Shown here piece by piece: positions 7,422 to 14,546 of a stretch of 14,846 bases of DNA. The position numbers were made by a program, and so were the translations under genes. The number at the start of each line of letters is the position of its first letter. Positions within the stretch are counted from its first letter, which is position 1. The stretch is taken from positions 1 to 14,846 of the forward strand of contig JALNWE010000070.1 of NCBI GenBank assembly GCA_023231065.1. Direction: 5' to 3'. Below the pieces are notes generated by a model. The model saw only the letters and a list, made by a program, of their open reading frames with translations. It was not told the origin of the DNA and did not search any database. The stretch is from Bacteroidales bacterium (GTDB lineage: Bacteria > Bacteroidota > Bacteroidia > Bacteroidales > FEN-979).

Positions 7422-8666
7422 ATGAAAAAGAAAACTTTAATAATCTCTCTTGCAGGCGTGGTAGTACTTGCCGCCATTGTATTGATTACCAGGTCTTGTA
7501 AAAACGAGACCCAGGGTATTGTCTTTGAAACGGTAAAAGTTGCCCGGAAGACGCTCACGAACACGGTAACCGCAACAGGAACACTCCAGGCAATAAAGAC
7601 GGTGGCAGTGGGAACGCAGGTTTCGGGGGTAATCAGCAAGCTTTATGTCGATTATAATTCCCATGTCAAAAAAGGGCAATTGTTAGCCGAGCTGGATAAA
7701 AGGGCTTTGACGATGAATTTGCAGAACGCCGAAGCAAGTTATGAAAATGCAAAAGCCGAAGTAACCTATCAGACATCCAATTATAACAGGATGAAGGCGT
7801 TATGGGACAAGAAACTTGTTGCCGAGAGCGATTATGACCTGGCTTTGTATAATTATACTAAAGCAAATGCCAGTCTGAAAAATGCCACTTCGGATTATGA
7901 AAAGGCGAAGGTTAACCTGGAATATGCCTATATCTATTCTCCCATTGACGGAGTGATATTGAAAAGATCGGTGGATGAAGGCCAAACCGTGGCAGCCAGC
8001 TTCAGCACCCCTACCCTGTTTTCCATCGCCAATGACCTTACACAGATGCAGGTGGAGGCCAGTATTGATGAAGCAGATATCGGACAAATAAAATACGGGC
8101 AACAGGTAACTTTCACAGTGGATGCTTTTTCCGACTTGAATTTTACCGGGAAAGTTACCGAGATCAGGTTACAACCTACGACCACAAACAACGTGGTCAC
8201 CTATACGGTTATCATCATAGCCCCCAATCCTGATATGAAGCTGATGCCTGGGATGACTGCAAGTATCACCATTACAGTAGAGGAGGCTAAAAATGTGTTG
8301 TGCGTCCCCAGTAAAGTCCTTCGTTTTAAACCGGACAGCGCTTTATTGCTCAGCTATTTAAAAACCCAACCTTCCGCGGGAAATGCTGGCAGTAAAGTAA
8401 AATCAACAGGCGATGCAGGCGGACCAGGCGACCAGGTATACGCGGAAATATGGGTAAAACAAGGGACAGACATACACCCGGTACGCGCCCAGATAGGGAT
8501 TAACGATGATATCAATGCCCAGGTTATTTCCGGGCTGAAAGAAGGGGAAGAGGTGATTGTTTCGATGCGCCTGTCGGGACAATCAGACGCCAGCGGTAAT
8601 GAAACAGCCGTCAGCGATACTGCGAGCAGCAGTCCGTTCATGCCAACACCGCCTAAAAGAAAATAA
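7422..8666 (+). CDS. Periplasmic membrane-fusion (adaptor) protein, MacA/HlyD family
   Basis: 414 residues. An N-terminal membrane anchor (about 5-23) precedes the biotinyl-lipoyl half-motif VGTQVSGVISKLYVDYNSHV with KKGQLLAELD. An alpha-hairpin (about 90-165), the second lipoyl half YIYSPIDGVILKRSVDEGQ and a beta-barrel domain ending LMPGMTASITI follow. A MacA-like C-terminal membrane-proximal domain finishes with ISGLKEGEEVIV. The protein links the inner-membrane ABC permease to TolC. A Gly/Ser/Asp-rich insert (about residues 318-332) interrupts the last domain, which is common in Bacteroidota members. The stop codon is 2 bp from the ATPase start, giving tight coupling. RSC near residue 26 is not a lipobox. 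The substrate cannot be inferred. Confidence 0.95.
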   Translation: MKKKTLIISLAGVVVLAAIVLITRSCKNETQGIVFETVKVARKTLTNTVTATGTLQAIKTVAVGTQVSGVISKLYVDYNSHVKKGQLLAELDKRALTMNLQNAEASYENAKAEVTYQTSNYNRMKALWDKKLVAESDYDLALYNYTKANASLKNATSDYEKAKVNLEYAYIYSPIDGVILKRSVDEGQTVAASFSTPTLFSIANDLTQMQVEASIDEADIGQIKYGQQVTFTVDAFSDLNFTGKVTEIRLQPTTTNNVVTYTVIIIAPNPDMKLMPGMTASITITVEEAKNVLCVPSKVLRFKPDSALLLSYLKTQPSAGNAGSKVKSTGDAGGPGDQVYAEIWVKQGTDIHPVRAQIGINDDINAQVISGLKEGEEVIVSMRLSGQSDASGNETAVSDTASSSPFMPTPPKRK

Positions 8667-8668
8667 CA

Positions 8669-9427
8669 ATGGACTCCAGGGATAAAAGAATCATTGAAAT
8701 CAAGAATCTGCGGAAAGATTTCCAGGTGGGGGAAATGGTAGTACATGCCTTGCGTGGGATCAACCTGCAGATCAACACAGGTGAGTTTGTCGCCATCATG
8801 GGCGCCAGCGGCTCGGGAAAATCGACCATGTTGAACATCCTGGGATGCCTCGACAAGCCAACCTCCGGGGAATATTTCCTGGACGGAGCGCCGGTTGCGG
8901 GTTTAACCAAAAACGAACTGGCAAGGTTAAGGAACCGGAAACTTGGATTTGTATTCCAGTCCTATAATCTTTTACCCCGTACCTCCTCGCTGGAGAATGT
9001 AGAACTGCCTTTGCTTTACAATTCCACGATCAGGGCAAAGGAACGCAGGGAGATGGCCATGCATGCACTGGAATCGGTAGGATTGGCTGATCGTATGCAC
9101 CATAAGCCCAACCAGCTTTCGGGAGGGCAACAGCAAAGGGTGGCTATTGCCCGGTCGTTGGTGAACGACCCGGTCGTGATCCTTGCCGATGAAGCCACAG
9201 GGAACCTGGATACCCGGACCTCTTACGAGATCATGGCATTGTTCCAGGAACTGAATGAGAAAGGGAAAACCATCGTGTTTGTCACGCACGAACCTGATAT
9301 TGCCAGGTTCACTTCGAGAAACCTCGTTTTCAGGGATGGTCTCATCCTACAGGAAAAAGAGGTAACAGATAAATTCCATGCAAAGGAAATATTAAAAAAC
9401 ATGCCTGTCAATTCAAACTTTGAATAA
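8669..9427 (+). CDS. ABC transporter ATPase, MacB/LolD-type
   Basis: 252 residues with all nucleotide-binding motifs: Walker A GASGSGKS (45-52), Q-loop Q97 in FVFQSYNLLP, signature LSGGQQQR (150-157), Walker B VVILADE (169-175) with catalytic E175, D-loop, and H-loop H207 in FVTHEPD. The sequence is of the MacB/LolD/FtsE group, which power mechanotransmission rather than classical alternating access. It drives the permease encoded 8 bp downstream. In E. coli MacB the ATPase and permease are one chain; here they are separate, as is usual in Bacteroidota. A tail of about 25 residues follows the H-loop domain. Confidence 0.96.
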   Translation: MDSRDKRIIEIKNLRKDFQVGEMVVHALRGINLQINTGEFVAIMGASGSGKSTMLNILGCLDKPTSGEYFLDGAPVAGLTKNELARLRNRKLGFVFQSYNLLPRTSSLENVELPLLYNSTIRAKERREMAMHALESVGLADRMHHKPNQLSGGQQQRVAIARSLVNDPVVILADEATGNLDTRTSYEIMALFQELNEKGKTIVFVTHEPDIARFTSRNLVFRDGLILQEKEVTDKFHAKEILKNMPVNSNFE

Positions 9428-9435
9428 GCCTTACC

Positions 9436-10656
9436 ATGAATTCATTCAGCCTCATAAAAATATCATTAAAAGCCCTGCGCCGTAACAAACTCAGGACTTT
9501 CCTGACCATGCTGGGTATCATCATCGGCGTTGCATCGGTCATTACCATGCTTGCCATCGGACAGGGTTCCAAAAAAAGCATTCAGGACAAAGTCTCCGGA
9601 ATGGGGGCCAACCTGATCATTGTTATGCCGGGGTCCCAGTTCAGGGGTGGCGTACAGATGGGCAACGCCAACAGCAAGGATCTTACGCTGGAAGATGCCA
9701 GCGCCATAGAAAAACAATGTCCGTCGGTAAGCATGGTTTCGCCGGAAGTAAGAACCAGCGGGCAGGCCATCTATGCCAATGAAAACACCCCCACCACGAT
9801 TTATGGCGTCAATGAAAAATACCTTGACATTAAAAAGCTATCCCTTAAATCCGGGCGCGTCTTTACTGAAAAAGAGATCAAAGCGTCGGCGAAAGTCTGC
9901 CTGATCGGGAAAACCGTGCTGGAAAACCTTTTCGGCAAGAATTATGATCCCATCGGGGTTACCATCCGGTTCAACAGCATTCCCATAAAGATCATCGGCG
10001 TGCTGCAATCCAAAGGGCAGAACACTTTTGGACAAGATGAGGATGATCTGTTGCTGGCGCCCTATACCACCATTCAAAAACGGATGCTGGCAGTTACGCA
10101 TGTACAGGGTATCTTTGCTTCCGCGGTCAGTGAGACCAAATCAAAATTAGCTGAAACCGAAATTGAAACCCTGCTCCGGGAAAGGCATAACCTAAAGCCC
10201 ACGGCTGAAAATGATTTTGAGATACGGACACAGGAAGAGCTGGTCAGTACCTTTAGTTCCATCAGCAATGTGCTTACCATCCTGCTCGGGGCCATAGCAG
10301 GTATCTCGTTATTGGTCGGTGGCATCGGCATCATGAACATCATGTATGTATCGGTAACCGAGCGTACCCGTGAAATTGGCCTGAGAATGTCGGTCGGTGG
10401 GCGCGGGTTGGATATTCTGATGCAGTTTCTTTCAGAATCAATCCTGATCAGCGTCATTGGCGGCCTATTAGGCATCGGGCTTGGTATCGGCGCTTCCCGG
10501 ATCGTAGCTGTTGTCATGAAATGGCCGGTAGTGGTAATGCCTAAGGCAGTGATCCTCTCTTTTCTCGTCTGCTCGGCCATCGGGATCTTCTTTGGATGGT
10601 ACCCGGCGCGTAAAGCTGCCAATCTCGATCCCATTGATGCATTGAGATATGAATAA
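9436..10656 (+). CDS. ABC transporter permease, MacB/FtsX family
   Basis: 406 residues with the four-helix FtsX/MacB topology. TM1 is at about 20-43 (RTFLTMLGIIIGVASVITM). A large periplasmic MacB_PCD domain covers about 45-275, with GANLIIVMPGS and ENLFGKNYDPIG typical of the family. Three C-terminal helices follow: about 278-302, 333-357 and 363-390. The cytoplasmic coupling segment is SVTERTREIGLRMSVGGRG, and the end FGWYPARKAANLDPIDALRYE is the family's signature C-terminus. It works with the upstream ATPase, the adaptor and TolC to expel substrates taken from the periplasm. Candidates are peptides, antibiotics or lipids; nothing in the sequence picks one. Confidence 0.96.
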   Translation: MNSFSLIKISLKALRRNKLRTFLTMLGIIIGVASVITMLAIGQGSKKSIQDKVSGMGANLIIVMPGSQFRGGVQMGNANSKDLTLEDASAIEKQCPSVSMVSPEVRTSGQAIYANENTPTTIYGVNEKYLDIKKLSLKSGRVFTEKEIKASAKVCLIGKTVLENLFGKNYDPIGVTIRFNSIPIKIIGVLQSKGQNTFGQDEDDLLLAPYTTIQKRMLAVTHVQGIFASAVSETKSKLAETEIETLLRERHNLKPTAENDFEIRTQEELVSTFSSISNVLTILLGAIAGISLLVGGIGIMNIMYVSVTERTREIGLRMSVGGRGLDILMQFLSESILISVIGGLLGIGLGIGASRIVAVVMKWPVVVMPKAVILSFLVCSAIGIFFGWYPARKAANLDPIDALRYE

Positions 10657-10671
10657 ACCTTTGTATTTTTG
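10642..10671 (+). promoter_or_regulatory. Possible internal promoter before the LytS-type kinase
   Basis: TTG (10642-10644), 19 bp, then TATTTTTG (10664-10671) fully matches the Bacteroidetes promoter pattern. It begins inside the last permease codons and ends 2 bp before ATG 10674. The mRNA would start at or just past the start codon, so it works only if the leader is absent. It may equally be a chance match in AT-rich DNA. Confidence 0.25.
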
Positions 10672-10673
10672 AA

Positions 10674-11771
10674 ATGAATAATTTAATATATACGTCACCA
10701 TCGTTTTTTACCGGGAAAAAACTGTATATTTTCCTGCATATCGCGGGATGGGCAATTTTATTCATTCTCCCGACCTTTTTAATATATGAAGATTCCAGCC
10801 ATAATATCCTGTTCCTTTTCATTGCTTACCTGAATGCCGCTTTCCTTGCTTTTGTTTTTTATATGAACTACCTGTGGCTTGTCCCCAGGTTCTTTTTCCG
10901 CGGGAAAAAAGCGCTCTATTTTATCGCTGCCGTTATATTGATTGCATGTACCTGTTTTTTATATGAATATGCCGACGATTCCCTTGTCATGACGATGAAA
11001 AAGCAGGAGGACACGCGCCAGTCCAGGGAAATATCTGCCCCTGATTCTCCAAAACATAAACCGCCCAGGGCCTGGCCTGTTTATAATTTCATGCTGAATT
11101 CGTTCCTGATCGCCGGGTTCGGGCTTGGGTTACGTTTTTCAGAAAAGCTGATACAAAACGAAAAGAAACGCAAAGAAGCCGAAAAGGAAAAATTGAATTC
11201 GGAGCTGGCATTCCTGAAAAATCAGATCAGCCCGCATTTTTTCTTTAATACCCTGAACAACATTTACTCCCTGGTAGAGACTAACACCAAGGACGCCCAG
11301 GAAGCCATTTTGAAGCTTTCCAAACTCATGCGGTATCTCATCTATGAGACGGAGCAGGGGACTACTTTGTTAAGCAGGGAAATTGAATTTATGAAACATT
11401 ATATCGACCTGATGAAGCTCCGCATCAATCAAAAAGTCGGGCTGAAGGTCGATTTCCCGGAGCTCAGGGAGGACATTGCCATCCAACCGCTCCTGTTCAT
11501 CCCCTTTATTGAAAATGCTTTCAAACACGGGATCAGTTACCGCGACCAGTCTTTTATCCGGATAAAGATGCAAATAGACAAAGGCATCCTGTTGTTTACC
11601 TGTGATAACAGCATGGGGGCCCACAGTGAAAGTTCCCTGAATTCCGGTTCGGGAATAGGGCTTGAAAATATTACAAAGAGGTTGGCCCTGCTATATCCCG
11701 GAAAGCATACCCTGAACATCACCAGGACGGATAACCAATACAGCATATCATTGGAAATCATGATCACCTAA
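10674..11771 (+). CDS. LytS/YehU-type sensor histidine kinase (His_kinase family)
   Basis: 365 residues. Four predicted membrane helices (about 16-38, 45-70, 80-98, 136-155) form a compact sensor with little extracytoplasmic loop. A coiled coil (about 158-182) leads to the His_kinase box, with H188 in FLKNQISPHFFFNTLNNIYSL. The ATPase domain has N281 in PFIENAFKHG and GSGIGLENITKRL (325-337). The G1 region reads CDNSMG rather than the more usual DNG-x-G, a mild deviation. The 17-bp gap after the permease and the 10-bp gap to the LytTR regulator place it in the exporter run. It presumably senses membrane perturbation or the pump's substrate and phosphorylates the next gene's product. Confidence 0.94.
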   Translation: MNNLIYTSPSFFTGKKLYIFLHIAGWAILFILPTFLIYEDSSHNILFLFIAYLNAAFLAFVFYMNYLWLVPRFFFRGKKALYFIAAVILIACTCFLYEYADDSLVMTMKKQEDTRQSREISAPDSPKHKPPRAWPVYNFMLNSFLIAGFGLGLRFSEKLIQNEKKRKEAEKEKLNSELAFLKNQISPHFFFNTLNNIYSLVETNTKDAQEAILKLSKLMRYLIYETEQGTTLLSREIEFMKHYIDLMKLRINQKVGLKVDFPELREDIAIQPLLFIPFIENAFKHGISYRDQSFIRIKMQIDKGILLFTCDNSMGAHSESSLNSGSGIGLENITKRLALLYPGKHTLNITRTDNQYSISLEIMIT

Positions 11772-11781
11772 AGATATAACC

Positions 11782-12495
11782 ATGATAAGCGCTATAACTA
11801 TGGACGATGAACCGCTGGCCTTGAAACTGCTTAGCGGTTATGTTAGAAAAACGGTATTCCTCTCCCTTTTAGGTGAATTCGACAATCCTTTCAGCGCCAT
11901 GGAATTCCTGGAAAACAACAAAGTGGACCTGATCTTCCTTGATATACAAATGCCCGACCTCAACGGGATAGAATTTGCGCGTACCATAACCGGTAATTCG
12001 AAAATCATATTTACCACCGCTTTTGAAAAATATGCCCTTGAGGGGTTCAGGCTCGAGGCCATAGATTATCTGTTGAAACCTTTCAGCTATGAGGAGTTTT
12101 TGGTCACCGCCAAAAAAGCCAAAAAACAGATAACCCTTGAACAACAAGTCGCTTCAACGGTTGAAGCCAATAATGAATTCCTGTTCCTGAAATCCGATTA
12201 TAAGATCCGTAGGATTAACCTTGGCGATATCTTGTATATTGAAGGATTGAAGGATTATGTAAAAGTTTTTGTGAAAAACGAGCCCAAACCGGTACTCACG
12301 ATCAGCTCCATGAAACAGATTGAAGCCAAACTCCCTTCCAGCCAGTTCATGCGGGTACACCGGTCGTTCATTGTTAACCTTAACCGGATTGAAACCATCG
12401 AGCGGTTCCGGATCGTATTTGGCCATGTATATATTCCAGTGAGCGACCAGTACAAGGAAAAATTTCAGGAATACGTCAGCCGGAATTTTCTTTGA
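11782..12495 (+). CDS. LytTR-family response regulator (REC-LytTR)
   Basis: 237 residues. The receiver domain (about 1-120) has D8-D9, phospho-acceptor D54 in DLIFLDIQMPDLNG, T79 and K99 in LLKPFS. The C-terminal LytTR DNA-binding domain (about 132-235) shows FLKSDYKIRRINLGDILYIE, GLKDYVKVFV, MRVHRSFIVNLNRIE and IPVSDQYKEKF. LytTR proteins bind direct-repeat or imperfect palindromic sites through beta-strands. Being last in the exporter run with its kinase, it most likely controls the tolC promoter region. No textbook LytTR box was recognised there, so this link is inferred from context. Confidence 0.96.
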   Translation: MISAITMDDEPLALKLLSGYVRKTVFLSLLGEFDNPFSAMEFLENNKVDLIFLDIQMPDLNGIEFARTITGNSKIIFTTAFEKYALEGFRLEAIDYLLKPFSYEEFLVTAKKAKKQITLEQQVASTVEANNEFLFLKSDYKIRRINLGDILYIEGLKDYVKVFVKNEPKPVLTISSMKQIEAKLPSSQFMRVHRSFIVNLNRIETIERFRIVFGHVYIPVSDQYKEKFQEYVSRNFL

Positions 12496-12657
12496 GAATA
12501 TGATTACTGACAAAATTGAAGATCGTTCAGGAAAATATGTTGACGTGGGGCATGTCAATCTCCGGGCCTTTTTGAATTGCATTTGTTGCTCCAACTGTTT
12601 TGCTGTTGGCGCTTTGAACGATTTCCCTGGCATCAAGCCTCCACCTGCATCCCCTGC

Positions 12658-12679
12658 CCCTTCTCCTCAAGGAGAAGGG
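12658..12679. repeat. REP-like hairpin (9-bp perfect stem, TCAA loop)
   Basis: CCCTTCTCC (12658-12666), loop TCAA, GGAGAAGGG (12671-12679) is a perfect inverted repeat set in a C-rich stretch. Text of this kind is a common dispersed intergenic element in environmental bacterial genomes; its forward translation reads SPAPSPQGEGR, a familiar mis-annotation. No T-run follows, so intrinsic termination is unlikely, though the hairpin could stabilise the 3' end of the exporter mRNA. Confidence 0.6.
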
Positions 12680-12726
12680 AGAATCCACGAATCAAGCCAT
12701 CCAGGGGGCGCTGATCAAGTTGGCCA

Positions 12727-12738
12727 CCTGCCGGCAGG
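12727..12738. repeat. 12-bp perfect palindrome CCTGCCGGCAGG
   Basis: A perfect self-complementary dodecamer, GC-rich against an AT-rich surrounding. It sits 48 bp after the REP-like hairpin. It could be a second arm of a dispersed element or a protein site. No T-run follows directly, so a terminator is not supported. Confidence 0.35.
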
Positions 12739-12790
12739 GCTCGCTTTATTGTAGATCCAGAAAATACCGTTAGGGTAATATTCATTAACC

Positions 12791-12874
12791 ATGAAATTTT
12801 TCAACAAATTGAAATGGTTTATCAACATTTTCGACCCGTATCCTCCAATGATCCTCCAATTAAAGACCCATTAA
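12791..12874 (+). CDS. Possible 27-residue micro-ORF merging into the repeats
   Basis: ATG 12791 opens a 27-codon frame, MKFFNKLKWFINIFDPYPPM plus ILQLKTH, ending TAA 12872-12874. Lys and aromatic/aliphatic residues alternate in the first 14 positions as in a short amphipathic, membrane-seeking helix. The last ~12 codons are built from the 11-bp repeats. An AU-rich hairpin (AACCAT 12787-12792 with ATGGTT 12814-12819) would cover the start codon. There is no promoter match and no Shine-Dalgarno, and I do not recognise a family. It may be chance. Confidence 0.25.
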   Translation: MKFFNKLKWFINIFDPYPPMILQLKTH

Positions 12875-12891
12875 AGACCCATTAAGGACCC
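12841..12891. repeat. 11-bp tandem repeats of two related kinds
   Basis: Two copies of TCCTCCAATKA (12841-12851, 12852-12862) run into three copies of ATTAARGACCC (12859-12869, 12870-12880, 12881-12891). All are in register at 11 bp, about one DNA helical turn. Only one base differs within each set. The period is not a multiple of three, so coding is not what keeps it. Confidence 0.7.
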
Positions 12892-12898
12892 TGCGGCT

Positions 12899-13003
12899 CC
12901 AATGTCCCTCCCATCTTTTCCAATGGTTCTCCCATCTTCTCCAATGGTTCTCCCTGTGTTTCCAATGGTTCTCCCTGCGTTTCCAATGGTTCTCCCAGCG
13001 TTT
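12899..13003. repeat. 21-bp tandem repeat array (five units)
   Basis: Five contiguous 21-bp units start at 12899, 12920, 12941, 12962 and 12983. The core CCAATGGTTCTCCC is identical in the last four, and the final 7 bp vary (ATCTTCT, TGTGTTT, TGCGTTT, AGCGTTT). The first unit is more degenerate. The minus-strand translation is a heptapeptide repeat (LETQGEP / LEKMGEP). The CCAAT word is shared with the neighbouring 11-bp units. There are no spacers, so this is not CRISPR. Confidence 0.8.
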
Positions 13004-13018
13004 CCAAATTAATATATG

Positions 13019-13067
13019 TTGTAATCCTTATTGATTTCGTTACATTTGTTTCATTACATTTGTTTCT
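13019..13067 (+). promoter_or_regulatory. Tandem duplicated promoters for the T9SS cargo gene
   Basis: P1 is TTG (13019-13021), 19 bp, TACATTTG (13041-13048). P2 is TTG (13031-13033), 21 bp, TACATTTG (13055-13062). Both -7 boxes fit TAnnTTTG exactly and lie in a perfect-but-one-base 14-bp direct duplication (TTACATTTGTTTCA 13040-13053; TTACATTTGTTTCT 13054-13067). Predicted starts near 13054 and 13068 leave leaders of about 55-70 nt before ATG 13124. Confidence 0.6.
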
Positions 13068-13123
13068 TATCATTCTCATAACCCATATCAGACACTATTT
13101 GAACGGTTTAAAATATCAAATAA

Positions 13124-14533
13124 ATGGCTTCCCGGAGTAACATCAATAAACTAAATCTTACTAATTTAGGGTTTTCTGTGGTTTTATTGTTAATATGTTG
13201 CATTTGTTGTTTTTTTATTGATAATTACTGTGTCGCACAATCAAAATCAAATAACATAATCCTTATTAAAGGCGGCACAGATAATAAAGCGACGCTTATA
13301 AAGGAGATGAATTTAAACTGTGCCCCTGAACATATTTATTTAAAACCAGGCTGGAATTGGTTATCTTTTCCGAGGCTTGAAAGAACAGGGGATAATCCTG
13401 TTGATGCCATCGGGGTATTGGAAAACATAAATCCTTTCCCAAGCCAAATCGATTTTTTAGGAAATGATAATCAAACTGGTCAGGGAATTTCTTTAACTTA
13501 CAATTATGGAATTTGGGCTAATAATAATTTGTCAACCATTCAAAGCTCCTTAGGTTATAAGCTTTATACTAACAATCAAGACATAAGCCATATCCCGACT
13601 TCCGGTAAAATTCTTGATCCAGCAACTTCCATTGACCTGTTTTCCGGTCATGAGAACTGGATTGGTTACTTCTTGAATACGCCGCAAACACCTGCACAGG
13701 CATTCGGAAACCAAATGGATAATTTGTATCTGATCAAGACCCAGAATTGGACAATGACAAAAATTAACAACAACTGGGTAACGCCAAATTCCAGCATCTC
13801 TTTAAAATATGGCGATATGGTTGTTGTAAAATGTACCAACGACGCCTCCTTCCAATGGAATAACAGTTCACCGGGGCCGGCAGGTGATTATTTGGCGGCT
13901 GCAAGTGAGAATTTCACTTTCCAGGAAAAAGCAGATTATCTACCCATCTACATTGAATTGGGACCTGGCGATGACGTTAAGGAAATTGGCGCTTTTGTTG
14001 ACAACAAATGCATTGGCGCTACCGTGGTTTCCGATACCCTGGTTGAACTAAATGCTTATCTGCAGGATTCTACAAATAACAACCAACAAATCGAATTTGT
14101 TAAATACTATGGGACCAAATCGGCCCCTGTCCCAACTGGTGATTACTGGGTATATAACCCTTATACAATGTCGAAAGAGAAACGAAAAATATCATGTAAC
14201 GAGCAGGTTAACTATCAGTTGGTTTCATTTAAAGAGAAAAATGAATTGCTTTTTACCGAAAAAGTTTATATCAAGTGCTATCCGAACCCATTCAGCAATA
14301 CTTCGGCCATCAGTTATTTCCTCCCGCAAGAGTCAATGGTTTCAATAAAAATATATTCGCTTGACGGCAAATTAATCAAGACACTGAACGAAGGCAATCT
14401 GCCCAGGGGAAATTACAAAATGGAATGGGATGGTAAAAATGAAAGCGGTTCTCCGGTCCCAACCGGGATTTATATATGTAAAATGATGACCGATCATACT
14501 GTTTACCAGCTAAAAATGGCTTTCATTAAATGA
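13124..14533 (+). CDS. Secreted/surface protein with T9SS type A sorting domain
   Basis: 469 residues. An N-terminal hydrophobic segment (about 17-33, LGFSVVLLLICCICCFF) followed by DNYCVAQS acts as a signal peptide. The C-terminal ~80 residues are a classic T9SS type A sorting domain: YPNPFSNTSAISYFLPQES, VSIKIYSLDGKLIKTL, GNYKMEWDGKNESGSPVPTG and IYICKM. This directs the protein through the type IX secretion pore to the surface or medium. The central ~330 residues are not of a family I can name. They contain GWNWLSFPR (typical of Bacteroidota surface proteins), Asn-rich turns and the segment IYIELGPGDDVKEIGAFVDN. Base composition is more AT-rich and Asn-rich than the exporter genes. It is followed after 13 bp by another secreted protein, so an operon is likely. 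Confidence 0.9.
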   Translation: MASRSNINKLNLTNLGFSVVLLLICCICCFFIDNYCVAQSKSNNIILIKGGTDNKATLIKEMNLNCAPEHIYLKPGWNWLSFPRLERTGDNPVDAIGVLENINPFPSQIDFLGNDNQTGQGISLTYNYGIWANNNLSTIQSSLGYKLYTNNQDISHIPTSGKILDPATSIDLFSGHENWIGYFLNTPQTPAQAFGNQMDNLYLIKTQNWTMTKINNNWVTPNSSISLKYGDMVVVKCTNDASFQWNNSSPGPAGDYLAAASENFTFQEKADYLPIYIELGPGDDVKEIGAFVDNKCIGATVVSDTLVELNAYLQDSTNNNQQIEFVKYYGTKSAPVPTGDYWVYNPYTMSKEKRKISCNEQVNYQLVSFKEKNELLFTEKVYIKCYPNPFSNTSAISYFLPQESMVSIKIYSLDGKLIKTLNEGNLPRGNYKMEWDGKNESGSPVPTGIYICKMMTDHTVYQLKMAFIK

Positions 14534-14546
14534 TTTGAATCATCCA

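Larger units (their letters stand above)
12496..13123. other. 628-bp repeat-rich intergenic region
   Basis: No recognisable protein-coding gene lies here. In order it holds a REP-like hairpin (12658-12679), a 12-bp palindrome (12727-12738), a 27-codon micro-ORF (12791-12874), 11-bp tandem repeats (12841-12891), 21-bp tandem repeats (12899-13003), and a duplicated promoter (13019-13067) for the next gene. It separates the exporter run from a T9SS cargo gene. Nothing with a T-run was found that would clearly terminate the exporter transcript. Confidence 0.7.

Noticed and set aside
7422..7510. Lipoprotein signal in the membrane-fusion protein
   Set aside because: The Cys lies after TRS, which does not fit a lipobox, and the preceding helix suits an uncleaved anchor.
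12500..12754. Plus-strand 84-codon frame after the LytTR regulator
   Set aside because: Its middle is simply the translation of the REP-like hairpin (PPPASPAPSPQGEGR); composition is not protein-like, and it covers the GC palindrome. Treated as non-coding.
12841..13003. CRISPR-like array
   Set aside because: Repeats are directly contiguous with no unique spacers, and no cas gene is present.
12882..13079. Minus-strand 65-codon frame with a heptapeptide repeat
   Set aside because: The openness follows from a 21-bp period, which is a multiple of three. No promoter on that strand was found, and the frame's 5' end overlaps the tandem promoters of the opposite strand. Kept as a repeat, not a CDS.
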